Shown here piece after piece: positions 54,190-63,245 of a stretch of 64,000 nucleotides of DNA (position 1 is its first letter; every line of letters begins with the position of its first letter). Location of the stretch: assembly GCF_019209935.1 (NCBI RefSeq), contig NZ_JAHUTN010000007.1, positions 1 to 64,000 on the forward strand, read 5' to 3'. A model generated the notes under the pieces. That model saw only the letters and a program-made list of their open reading frames with translations, was not told where the DNA came from and made no database searches. Made by a program: the position numbers and the translations under genes. The stretch is from Corynebacterium sp. TAE3-ERU16 (GTDB taxonomy: Bacteria; Actinomycetota; Actinomycetes; Mycobacteriales; Mycobacteriaceae).

Positions 54190-54231
54190 GAAACCCCGCC
54201 CGGACGAATGTCGCCGTTCGGGCGGGGTTTC
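54190..54231 (-). terminator. fda terminator hairpin
   Basis: GAAACCCCGCCCG and CGGGCGGGGTTTC form a 13-bp stem with a 16-base loop, about 47 bases after the fda stop. The minus strand continues into GCGCGTTTCC. Confidence 0.75.
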
Positions 54232-54277
54232 ACGGAGACGGGTTCAGAACGCCCGTCCGGGCGTTACCTCAGAAGTG

Positions 54278-55312
<1,035 letters not shown>

Positions 55313-55647
55313 GTGCTCTCCTTTACGTGGTGCGACGTTCTCTGTGTCGACCGCACCGTGGGGCCACGACCGCGGTGCCGCGGTCCGCGACCGCCGGTGC
55401 GGTCGTCCTGCCCTCAATTATGCCCCCACCCGCGATTTCTCGCCGCCCCTCCGTGCCCGATTTTGTGTTTTCATGCCCGTTTGCCTGTTTTCGGTCGTGT
55501 GTTTCAGGTAAATTCGCAGGTAGTGAGACTGACGCCCACCCCCCGTCCGGGACGTGAGATCGACCACTGTCCGAACAGGCGACCGGGCGGGCACGCCCTC
55601 CGGTATCCCGCGGGCAGATCATGCCCCTCCATCGGCCCCGGCGCACC
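55313..55647. other. fda promoter region
   Basis: About 335 bases without a gene. CATAAT on the minus strand (55417-55422) is a good -10, and CGACCGC-CGGT-GCGGTCG (55388-55405) is a small hairpin in the leader. The stretch 55430-55530 is AT-rich with TTTT runs and could hold upstream activator sites. Confidence 0.5.
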
Positions 55648-56859
55648 TCAGCCGTTGTACGTGTACCCGGCCGCCGACACCCTCGCCGCGGCCTCCATGA
55701 GCATCCACCCGGACAGCTGCACGGACAGATCCCGCTCCGGGATCTCGGAACTGCGGACCGCGCCGGCGATCGAGGTACCCACCACGCCTGCGTTGCGGGG
55801 CAGGTTCGCGTCCGTCGTCCAGTCCGCCCCGAACACAGGTAATCCGTCGATCTCGAGCCGGTGCCTCCACACCGACTCCGCGGACGCGAGCACCAGGCGC
55901 GCGGCGATCTTGCGGGTCGCCCTATTCAGCGGGGTGTCCTCCGACAGGCGGAGGGCGACCTCCGCGAGGTAGCGCACCAGTATGCCCTTGAACAGGCCGC
56001 CGTCCCCGCCACCCGTGTGGGCGTCGATCACCCCGGCGGGCGTCGCCATGTCCTTGGCCACCGCGTGCACCAGCTCCCGCAGGCGCGTGACCCAGAGCAT
56101 GAGGTGCTCCACCTTCTCCGCGTCATCGATCCCGGTGATCGGCTGCCCGGGTTCGAGGCCCGCACGTTCGCGCAGCTTCTCGGAGATCTCGAGACACGCC
56201 CCCAGGGTGACACCCTGGCAGTAGGGATGGATGTCGCGGACGATCTCCGGTCCGTGCATCCGCAACCGGACCCCGTCCATGACCAGGCCCTGCTCGTTGA
56301 TGAGGTTGTCGAAGATCCAGTCGGTGAGGCCGATCGCCCGCTCGAGGCGATCCGTCCGGGCCATCATGATCGCGGCCGGGCCGTTGGTGGGGACGTTGTA
56401 GAAGGTCTCATTCGTCCGCCACGGCAGGACGCCGGTGAGATTGTCCGCACCGGCGATGATGTTGCTCTCCAGCGGCCTGATCGACTTCGGCACGCGGAAC
56501 TTCTTCACCTCCTTCACACGCGCACCGGCCAACGCGAGCCACGCCTTGTCGTCGTAGTACCGGTTCGCGGTGAGCCCGCGGAGATTCCGGATCCTTATAC
56601 CGCGCAGGGTCCGCCGGATCCGCTGTTGCCGGGCCGGGGTGGGGCGCCGGACGGCGGCATCGACGAGGCAGTCCAGGTAGTGCGCCTGCCACCAGTAGTG
56701 CCACCGGAGGAAGACCTTGTCGCGCGTGGTCGGAGGCCACGCGACCACGGCCAGGTTGGTGCGGGGAAGCAGCCACAGCCGACTCGCGTGCCGTTCATCG
56801 ATCGCGGCTTCAGCGAGATCAGCACGGTGGGCCCATTTTTCTTGCACGTTCAGGTTCAT
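55648..56859 (-). CDS. Glycoside hydrolase family 76 protein (alpha-1,6-mannanase type)
   Basis: A 403-residue protein of the GH76 alpha/alpha-barrel family. The catalytic Asp-Asp pair appears as NRYYDDKAWLALA (about 98-110). Other fits are FYNVPTNGPAAIMMAR (about 152-167) and IHPYCQGVTLGACLE. No signal peptide is visible, so it may act in the cytosol or leave by another route. GH76 enzymes cut alpha-1,6-mannan; the corynebacterial lipomannan/arabinomannan backbone would be a natural substrate. ATG 56859 has GGGAGAG immediately before it, closer than normal. Confidence 0.8.
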   Translation of the reverse strand: MNLNVQEKWAHRADLAEAAIDERHASRLWLLPRTNLAVVAWPPTTRDKVFLRWHYWWQAHYLDCLVDAAVRRPTPARQQRIRRTLRGIRIRNLRGLTANRYYDDKAWLALAGARVKEVKKFRVPKSIRPLESNIIAGADNLTGVLPWRTNETFYNVPTNGPAAIMMARTDRLERAIGLTDWIFDNLINEQGLVMDGVRLRMHGPEIVRDIHPYCQGVTLGACLEISEKLRERAGLEPGQPITGIDDAEKVEHLMLWVTRLRELVHAVAKDMATPAGVIDAHTGGGDGGLFKGILVRYLAEVALRLSEDTPLNRATRKIAARLVLASAESVWRHRLEIDGLPVFGADWTTDANLPRNAGVVGTSIAGAVRSSEIPERDLSVQLSGWMLMEAAARVSAAGYTYNG

Positions 56860-56937
56860 CTCTCCCGGTCAGCGGGATGTTACTTATCCCACCTCAGCAA
56901 CCGTACCCGCACCGGTGCTTCCACCGGGCCCGTGCGC

Positions 56938-57636
56938 CTACCAGGCCCGGCGCAGATCAGCGTGCTGAGTGACCCACCTGTGCATCGCGATACCCGCCGC
57001 GACCCCCGCATTGATCGAGCGTGTCGACCCGAACTGCGCGATGGAACAGGTCATGACCGCGCCCCTCCGCGCGGCCTCGGTGACACCCGGGCCCTCCTGC
57101 CCGAACAACAGCAGACACCGCTCCGGCAGCCGGGCGGTTTCGAGCGGCACCGATCCGGGTGTGTTGTCGACGGCGACGACGGTGATGGCCCGGGCCGCGG
57201 CCCACTTCAGGAGGGTGTCGACGTCCGGGTGGTGCAGCAGGTGCTGGTACCGGTCGGTCACCATCGCACCCCGCCGGTTCCACCGGCGCCGACCGACGAT
57301 GTGGACCGTGTCCACGGCGAAGGCGTTGGCGGTGCGCACGACGGTCCCGATGTTCGCGTCGTTCTCGAAGTTCTCGATCGCGACGTGCAGTGGGTGCCTG
57401 CGCGTGTCGATGTCCGCGACGATCGCATCCCGGGTCAGGTACCGGTAGGCGTCGACGACGTTGCGGCGGTCGCCCTCCGCGAGGAGTTCCTGATCGAATC
57501 GTGGATCATCCGGCACCGGTTCACCCGGATGCTCCTCGGCCCAGGGGCCTACGCCGACCCGCCCGGCCCCCCACTCGGTCGGGCCGGGTCGCTCGTCGTC
57601 GTGTTCTCCCCGCGGGTCGGTCAGCCCCTCACTCAA
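56938..57636 (-). CDS. SpoU/TrmH-type RNA methyltransferase
   Basis: A 232-residue SPOUT-fold 2'-O-ribose methyltransferase for tRNA or rRNA. The three SpoU motifs are present: FENDANIGTVVRTANAF (about 104-120), LLLFGQEGPGVTE (about 187-199) and ISIPM-type text (GSTRSINAGVAAGIAMHRW, about 211-229). I place the start at TTG 57636, which overlaps the pyrE stop by 8 bases (TTGAGTGA), but this is uncertain; later starts would remove the acidic N-terminal extension. Confidence 0.82.
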   Translation of the reverse strand: MSEGLTDPRGEHDDERPGPTEWGAGRVGVGPWAEEHPGEPVPDDPRFDQELLAEGDRRNVVDAYRYLTRDAIVADIDTRRHPLHVAIENFENDANIGTVVRTANAFAVDTVHIVGRRRWNRRGAMVTDRYQHLLHHPDVDTLLKWAAARAITVVAVDNTPGSVPLETARLPERCLLLFGQEGPGVTEAARRGAVMTCSIAQFGSTRSINAGVAAGIAMHRWVTQHADLRRAW

Positions 57637-58177
57637 GGCCGAGATCCGACAGGCCGAGCAGGTAGCGGTACTCGAGTCCGGCGTCGGCGATGACCTTGTC
57701 CGCACCGGTGGCACGGTCGACGACCGTGGCGACCCCCACGACCTCGGCACCCGCCTCGCGCAGCGCCTCCACGGCGGTGAGCGGCGAATTGCCGGTCGTG
57801 GTGGTGTCCTCGACGACGAGCACCTTCTTCCCGACGATGTCCGGGCCCTCGATCCGACGCTGCATGCCGTGCTTCTTCGTCGCCTTGCGGACGACGAACG
57901 CGTCGATCACCCGCCCGTCGGCGTGCATGACGGCGGTGGCCACGGGATCCGCCCCGAGAGTCAGGCCGCCGACCGCGACGTAGTCCCAGTCCGCGGTGAG
58001 TTCACGCAGCAGCTGGCCGATCAGCCTCGACGCCCGGTGGTGCAGCGTGGCCCTCCGGAGGTCCACGTAGTAGTCGGCCTCCCGGCCGGATGAGAGGGTC
58101 ACCCGGCCGTGGACGACGGCGAGTTCCTTGACCAGTTCAGCGAGTTCTCCACGGGCTTCGGCGGACGACGGGGTCAC
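57629..58177 (-). CDS. pyrE: Orotate phosphoribosyltransferase
   Basis: Joins orotate and PRPP to make OMP in pyrimidine synthesis. The 182-residue length is normal. PRPP motif VLVVEDTTTTGNSPLTAVEAL (about 109-129, the first fourteen residues being the core) and YVDLRRATLHH (about 32-42) are present. GTG 58177 follows the upstream gene by 6 bases. Confidence 0.95.
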   Translation of the reverse strand: MTPSSAEARGELAELVKELAVVHGRVTLSSGREADYYVDLRRATLHHRASRLIGQLLRELTADWDYVAVGGLTLGADPVATAVMHADGRVIDAFVVRKATKKHGMQRRIEGPDIVGKKVLVVEDTTTTGNSPLTAVEALREAGAEVVGVATVVDRATGADKVIADAGLEYRYLLGLSDLGLE

Positions 58178-58183
58178 GGGTGT

Positions 58184-59572
58184 TCAGCGCTCCTCGGGGG
58201 TAGTCGGTTTTTCGGTGTCCGGGGCTTCTTCGTCGGCCCCGGAATCGGTGAAGATGCTCGGACCGGTTCGGAAGGTCCGCGGAACGCGCACCCCGCCGGG
58301 TTGGGGGGCCGCGTCCCGTCCGTCGGCGATGGCGTCGATCTCATCACCACCGACGGCGCGCGGTTCAACGGTACCGCGCTGCTCGGGACGGAACCGGCTG
58401 GGCAGTTCCACCGGTGCCTCCGGGCGATGGACCAACGGCTTTACCGGGGACACGACCGGTTCCGCCACCTCTTCCGTATCCGCTCCGGAATGAACCTGCG
58501 ACAGGTGGGGCGGAGGTAGCGGCCGGGAGGGATCCAGTCCCGCGGTGTCCCGGAGCGGGGTGGCACCGGGGCGCGGCGGAAGGGTGCACGCAGCGTCAGC
58601 CAACAGTGCCATCGGCTCGAGCGCGGCATCCCAGTCCTCCGGAGAACTCCTCCGGACGAGTTGCGCGATCACCCAGCGCGACTCAGTCCAGATCATCGTC
58701 ACCGCGGCGGGGAGCGCCTCCATCGCGGCCGTGACCCGCTCGTCGACGAACCGGCGTGCGACATCGGGCTCCGCGCAGAACACCGCGAAGTCCCCGAACT
58801 GGAAGGAGCTCTCCCGGTCATCCGTGGTGCGGGAGATCTCGACGACGACCGCGCTGCCGGTGACGCGCCGGAACGCGAGGACCGTCTCCGGCCCCAGGTC
58901 CACCAGGTGGAACTCGTGTCCGGAGGTCATACCGCTGACGACATCCCTGGCTGCGGCTCCGGTACCGGCGGGACCGAAGCTCCATTCATCGGTGAGGAAC
59001 GCGTCGCCCCTGCTGTAGTCGTAGCCGTTGGCCGCGGCCCACCGGCGACGGTTCCGGCGCGCGGAGCCGGGCAGGTGCAGACCGCCGTGGTTGCCGGTCA
59101 CCGGCGCCGGAACGCGGCTCTTCTCTCCGGGGGAGTCCGGGATGGACGGGACCTCATCGGGAGTGTCCGTCTCCTGCAGACGGTCGTCCCGTTCGTCCGG
59201 GGTCAGGACCGGCACATCTCGCAGCTGGTCCTCGACCTCCACGTCGATCACGTCCGTGCCGTCCACGGGGCCACGGGGTTCAACATCCTCCGAGACCGTC
59301 GCCTCCGCACGGTCAGGTTCTGGAGCATGCTGCGGGAGGAGGGTGTCTTCGTCAGGTTCCCGTTCCCCGGTCGACTCCGCCCCGGTGACAGACGTGGCAG
59401 CGCCGTCCCCGGGGAGGTCGGTGTCCGTGTCGGGGACAGACCCGTGGGACCCGTCAACGTCGACGGCGTCCTCCCGGCGGGCGAGCGCATCCCGGCGGTT
59501 CGCGGCGAGCGTCAGGGCGACGGCACCGGTGGCGGAGGCCCCGGCGAGCAGGAGGAGAGTTTCGGTTAGCAT
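58184..59572 (-). CDS. Anchored acidic protein of unknown function upstream of pyrE
   Basis: A 462-residue protein. An N-terminal hydrophobic helix (about 3-23) serves as signal anchor, then an acidic Asp/Glu-rich linker (about 35-150), a globular domain (about 165-330; NRRRWAAANGYDYSRGD, FAVFCAEPDVARRFVDERV, ESRWVIAQLVRR) and a disordered Pro-rich C-terminus. The globular part resembles actinobacterial proteins of unknown function. It is the first gene of the operon with pyrE and the methyltransferase. TAGACT (59582-59587, minus strand) lies 9 bases before ATG 59572. Confidence 0.75.
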   Translation of the reverse strand: MLTETLLLLAGASATGAVALTLAANRRDALARREDAVDVDGSHGSVPDTDTDLPGDGAATSVTGAESTGEREPDEDTLLPQHAPEPDRAEATVSEDVEPRGPVDGTDVIDVEVEDQLRDVPVLTPDERDDRLQETDTPDEVPSIPDSPGEKSRVPAPVTGNHGGLHLPGSARRNRRRWAAANGYDYSRGDAFLTDEWSFGPAGTGAAARDVVSGMTSGHEFHLVDLGPETVLAFRRVTGSAVVVEISRTTDDRESSFQFGDFAVFCAEPDVARRFVDERVTAAMEALPAAVTMIWTESRWVIAQLVRRSSPEDWDAALEPMALLADAACTLPPRPGATPLRDTAGLDPSRPLPPPHLSQVHSGADTEEVAEPVVSPVKPLVHRPEAPVELPSRFRPEQRGTVEPRAVGGDEIDAIADGRDAAPQPGGVRVPRTFRTGPSIFTDSGADEEAPDTEKPTTPEER

Positions 59573-59672
59573 TTGGGTCCGAGTCTAGCGCCCCACGCGC
59601 CCGGTTCCGTACACATACGCGGTCATTTTCGACGGTGACCCCCACCGGTGGGCGCACCGGCCCCGGAACGAC

Positions 59673-59710
59673 ATGACCCGCCCACCTCCGGACGGAGGTG
59701 GGCGGGTCAT
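59673..59710. terminator. Hairpin after the LPxTG protein gene
   Basis: ATGACCCGCCCACCTCCG and CGGAGGTGGGCGGGTCAT form an 18-bp perfect stem with a 2-base loop, 14 bases after the stop at 59725. It shares its outer nine bases with the palindrome at 12256-12301. Confidence 0.75.
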
Positions 59711-59724
59711 GCAGGCGCTACCGG

Positions 59725-60105
59725 CTACCCGTCCCGGCGGCGGCGAGCCGCGAACACGAGGTCGAATCCGGCCAGGGCGAGTGCCGCTCCGGTGCCGAGT
59801 GCGACCAGTACGTTGGCTCCGGTGACGGGCAGCCCCTTCGCGGGGCGTCCCGTCTCCGGATCATCCGGCGTATCCGGGAAAACGCCAGTCTGCAATTCCG
59901 TGGAGTCCGGCGCCGTCGGCGCCGGTGACGCAGCCGGATCCTGTGGCCCGGTGCTCAACTTCACGCCGGGTACCGGTATCGGAATCGGGATGATCCAGCC
60001 ACAGGAGGAGGAGCCCGGGAAACCGGCCTCCTTCTCCACCGTCACTTCGGCGGAACCCGCTGCTATTACGATGCCGGAGACGTCCAGGAAATACAGGATT
60101 TCCAC
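59725..60105 (-). pseudogene. LPxTG-anchored surface protein remnant
   Basis: A 126-residue frame that ends with a full sortase signal: LPVTG at 92-96, a hydrophobic helix (97-120) and RRRRDG. Before it is a Pro-rich stretch (IIPIPIPVPGV). There is no signal peptide, and an in-frame stop (TGA 60106-60108) lies directly before GTG 60105, so an exported protein cannot be made from this start. It is best read as the 3' end of a lost surface protein gene. A small intact gene with an unseen leader is the alternative. No sortase gene is in the window. Confidence 0.6.
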
Positions 60106-60587
60106 TCACCAGCACTGAAAGCCGTCACCACAGAGTACCGTGGCACCAACTCAACCGGGATCGGACCCGCGGTCTCTCATCCTCCCGTCGTTGACCGTCA
60201 CGCGCCTTCGTCGCAAGCCAAGAAAATTTTCATTAAAAACAGGAGAGCTAAATATACCGAAACCGCTACTTTCTAAAAAGGCGCCGAAAGATCCTCGGAA
60301 AGCCGGCCATCTACACCATCGCTCACTGAAACCATCAAGCCTATTCCCCTAGAAACAGGTGGCCCGATTGGTAACCTGCCCAATCACAGAAACTGTCCGA
60401 CGTACCTGGCTGAATGATCGCGCGGGAACCGGTTGAATCCCCGCACACAATCTCCGATACTTCACACCCACCCGGATCTACCATCTCACCGACTAGCAGA
60501 ACCTCCCCTCGGCACCCACACCTCACTCGTTGGTACCCCCGGTACGCAGTATCCATTCCCAGACGATCAGCCACACCGGACACGAAA
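60106..60587. other. AT-rich gene-free patch upstream of the LPxTG remnant
   Basis: About 480 bases, markedly AT-rich around 60210-60300 (AAAATTTTCATTAAAAAC) compared with everything else in the window. TATATT reading left (60251-60256) is a possible -10. Open frames exist but have no ribosome site or recognisable domain. It may be the remains of deleted or acquired DNA. Confidence 0.45.
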
Positions 60588-60625
60588 AGTGCCCCACCCG
60601 GTCGGCGAAGATCAGGTGGGGCACT
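60588..60625 (-). terminator. Terminator of the sulfurtransferase gene
   Basis: AGTGCCCCACC and GGTGGGGCACT pair with a 16-base loop, 15 bases after the stop, followed on the minus strand by TTTTCG. A normal intrinsic terminator. Confidence 0.85.
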
Positions 60626-60639
60626 CAGGAGCCGGAAAA

Positions 60640-61473
60640 TCAGACGCTGGTGGCCACCGGATTCGACGGCGTTGCACACCACTGCGACCAGCCGCCGATG
60701 TACACCGCGGCCCCCGGCATACCGGCGTGGTGCATCGCAGCGACCGCCAGGGCGGAGTGCAGACCCGAACCCGAGTAGATGATCACCTTGGACGGATCAT
60801 CCACCCCGACTGCCTCGAACTCCGCACGGATCTCCTCCGGGCTGCGCAGGGAATGGTCCTCATGGGTCAGTCGGCGGGTCGGGAGGTTCACCGCGCCCGG
60901 AATGTGGCCGGCCTTGAGGTCCAGACGTTCCTTACGACCCCGGAACCGGTTCTCCTCCCGGACATCGAGCAGCAGGCCGTCGAAGTTCTTCACCTCGTCG
61001 ATCGTCGCCACGGGCAGCTGCCCCGGGTTCACCTGGAGCGTGCACTTCTGCGGCAGATTACCCGGACCACCGGCGTGCCGGCGCCCCTCCCTGATCCACG
61101 CCGCGAGACCCCCGTCGAGGATCCGGACGTCCGGCACACCCGCCCAGGTGAGGATCCACCACGCACGTGACGCCATGAGGCCACGGCCGCCGTCGTAGAC
61201 CACGACGCGGTGCTTGTCATTCAGACCCCACCGTTGGAACCACTTCTGGAGGATAGCCGGGTCCGGCAGCGGGTTCCGACCCAGCTTGCTCGACGGCGCC
61301 GCCGCCAACGCACGCGCCGGATCACAGAAGATCGAGTTGGGGATGTGCTTACCGCGGTAGTACTCGAAGCCGGCGTCCTCGGGGCCGGGCAACCACATCG
61401 ACGCCAGAAGCGTCGTCTTGATTCCGGTCTGCATTCCGTCGGCGAGTTCAGTGGGCGTGATCAGAAGGCTCAT
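60640..61473 (-). CDS. Two-domain rhodanese-like sulfurtransferase with Ser in place of the catalytic Cys
   Basis: A 277-residue protein with two rhodanese domains (about 5-135 and 150-270), the layout of thiosulfate or mercaptopyruvate sulfurtransferases. CDPARALAA and LLDVREENRFRG (about 165-176) fit the family. The active-site loop, normally beginning with Cys, reads YSGSGLHSALA (about 232-242): the codon is TCG, a serine. The enzyme is therefore unlikely to carry sulfur in the usual way. ATG 61473 follows TACTCT by 7 bases (leaderless). The position before clpB matches the sulfurtransferase gene of C. glutamicum. Confidence 0.85.
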   Translation of the reverse strand: MSLLITPTELADGMQTGIKTTLLASMWLPGPEDAGFEYYRGKHIPNSIFCDPARALAAAPSSKLGRNPLPDPAILQKWFQRWGLNDKHRVVVYDGGRGLMASRAWWILTWAGVPDVRILDGGLAAWIREGRRHAGGPGNLPQKCTLQVNPGQLPVATIDEVKNFDGLLLDVREENRFRGRKERLDLKAGHIPGAVNLPTRRLTHEDHSLRSPEEIRAEFEAVGVDDPSKVIIYSGSGLHSALAVAAMHHAGMPGAAVYIGGWSQWCATPSNPVATSV

Positions 61474-61639
61474 GCGCCCCAGAGTAGTCAAGTTCCGGTG
61501 TTGGGGGATGGGGTGCGGAGGTGGAGACGGGCCAGCCTACGACCACAAATAGTGAGGTACGGGGTACGACGGGTGGAGGGGGCAGAACTCGCCTGTTCTT
61601 GGACCTGGCACTCAGACCGCGGAAGCCGCCGCTAGAGCG

Positions 61640-63175
61640 CTAGTCTTCGTCCTCCGGTTCCGGATCATCGACCAGTTTCATACCGTGAGCCTCCGGATCG
61701 AAGCCCTCGGGGAAAACCGTGGTGGAGCTGTAGGTGGCGCCCCGGCATTGAGTTTTTTCGTCGAAGGTGCAGGGCATAGACAATGACCCATCGTTATTCT
61801 TGGCGGCGAGCTTCGCCCCCTCCAAATGGGCACCCCTCAAGTTCGCTCCCTCAAGAATGGATCCCCACAGCGACGCACCCTCCAGGTGAGCATCCTTCAG
61901 ATCCGCCTTGTGCAGGTTAGCGCACTCCAAGTTCGCTCGCGCTAGGTTGGCTTTCCCCAGTTTCACTTTGACAGCGTGAACCCACACCAGGTTCGCCTCT
62001 TCCAAATGAGCACGCGCCAGGTTCGCCTCTTCCAGATGAGCACGCGCCAGGTTCGCTCCCTCCAGATGCGCGGACCCCAAATCAACACCTCTCAAATGAC
62101 TCTTCCAAGTCTGTATGCGTTTCTCCTCTTCGTTTTTTTCTGTGTTCGCCGGAACTAATAGGCGAGAAAAAGGAAGATTCGGGAGCCTGACTCCCTCAAA
62201 GTTCACCCCATCGAATGATCCCTTCTGGGCTGATTTCAATCCTCGCCGGCGAGCAGCGATGATCCCCTCACGGAGCTCCCGTTTCCCATATTTTCCGGCA
62301 TTCTCACTCGATGAATCGTTGTGTGGGTACTGGTGACCTTCAACGTAGTCCTTCATCGCCAGATCGAAGAGCTCCTGCCTCCGGAGCAGGCCTTCAGCTT
62401 TGAGCTGCTCCACCCGCTCTTTCGCATCGTGGAGTTTCCGGGCTTCGATTTCCGTGATCTCTCCTCTAATGAGGGCGTTCCAGTCGTCGATCTGGAACAT
62501 CAGCTCGGAGATGGCGGCTGCGCGCACGACTTCACTGTCGTTGGCTAGGTGTTCAATGGAGGTCTGCAGCTTCTTCGACATGTCCATGCGCTGCTGGACG
62601 GAGAGTTGTCGACTCTCCCGCAGTGACTCGGATTCCAGTCGATCGTTCTGTCGCCTGTCCTCCCGCTCCTGCTGTTCGATGGAGCGGCGTTGGGTTGCCC
62701 AGACAGACAGCGCGAGCCCACTTGCTGCAAACAGCCCCGCAGCAAGTTGTCCGTCACCCTCCTCCTGCATGACCGTGACTACGCGTATTCCTCCCGCCAG
62801 TGACAGGAGGGAGAAAAGAACAAAAAAGATTTCAATCCACGAAAATCTGGAGTGTGGAGCTTTCGGATCGGCGACTCCCGAAGCACCGTCTTTGTCATTC
62901 GGTTCGATGGGTTCAAGCAGCCACAATCCCAAACCCAAGACAACAATCACGAACCCGAAGCTATAATATCCGCCGTAGCATCCCCGTATCACCTGAATGT
63001 CCGCTGCTATTCGTTTCCACCCGGTTCCGATGAGCCCCGCGGGGAGAAGAACGAAGGGCGCACCGACGAGAACTGTCCGCAGTTTCACGTACATTTTCCA
63101 GCGGTTGATCGTCTTTTTCTCCGGCTGGACGCCATCGCCACTGGCGTCGGGTTCTTTGTCGGGAGCCGAGGTCAT
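61640..63175 (-). CDS. Membrane protein with pentapeptide repeats
   Basis: A 511-residue protein. Three hydrophobic segments lie at about 30-55, 67-88 and 111-133; a charged coiled-coil-like region (about 160-210) follows, then a helical domain and about 18 pentapeptide units (about 362-455), mostly A(N/H)L(A/E)x such as ANLAR, AHLEE, ADLKD. An acidic tail ends the chain. The repeats would form a right-handed helix on the cytoplasmic side, if the C-terminus is inside. DNA is less GC-rich than neighbours, suggesting transfer. ATG 63175 follows TATTCT (63182-63187, minus strand) by 6 bases. The function is unknown; toxin, scaffold or defence roles are possible. Confidence 0.8.
   Translation of the reverse strand: MTSAPDKEPDASGDGVQPEKKTINRWKMYVKLRTVLVGAPFVLLPAGLIGTGWKRIAADIQVIRGCYGGYYSFGFVIVVLGLGLWLLEPIEPNDKDGASGVADPKAPHSRFSWIEIFFVLFSLLSLAGGIRVVTVMQEEGDGQLAAGLFAASGLALSVWATQRRSIEQQEREDRRQNDRLESESLRESRQLSVQQRMDMSKKLQTSIEHLANDSEVVRAAAISELMFQIDDWNALIRGEITEIEARKLHDAKERVEQLKAEGLLRRQELFDLAMKDYVEGHQYPHNDSSSENAGKYGKRELREGIIAARRRGLKSAQKGSFDGVNFEGVRLPNLPFSRLLVPANTEKNEEEKRIQTWKSHLRGVDLGSAHLEGANLARAHLEEANLARAHLEEANLVWVHAVKVKLGKANLARANLECANLHKADLKDAHLEGASLWGSILEGANLRGAHLEGAKLAAKNNDGSLSMPCTFDEKTQCRGATYSSTTVFPEGFDPEAHGMKLVDDPEPEDED
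61987..62046. repeat. 30-base tandem repeat in the pentapeptide-repeat gene
   Basis: Two 30-base units, starting at CCAGGTTCGCCTCTTCCA, at 61987-62016 and 62017-62046 differ at only one base (AAATG/AGATG), and a third diverged unit begins at 62047. They encode two pentapeptides each (AHLEE-ANLAR), and point to recent repeat expansion. Confidence 0.75.
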
Positions 63176-63200
63176 AGCCACAGAATAGTACATCTCATAC

Positions 63201-63236
63201 TGGTGCCCCGGCCGCGTTTAAACAGCCGGGGCACCA
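63201..63236 (-). terminator. clpB terminator hairpin
   Basis: TGGTGCCCCGGC and GCCGGGGCACCA form a 12-bp stem with loop CGCGTTTAAACA, ten bases after the clpB stop. It sits only about 14 bases from the -10 of the pentapeptide gene, so the two units are tightly packed. Confidence 0.8.
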
Positions 63237-63245
63237 CCAATGCAC

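Noticed and set aside
60341..60682. 113-residue leftward frame in the AT-rich patch
   Set aside because: It overlaps the sulfurtransferase end and its terminator, and has no ribosome site or known domain; kept only as a remote possibility of surface-protein debris.
61790..62100. Repeat block considered as a CRISPR array
   Set aside because: The repeats are adjacent without spacers and are in frame with a pentapeptide-repeat protein.
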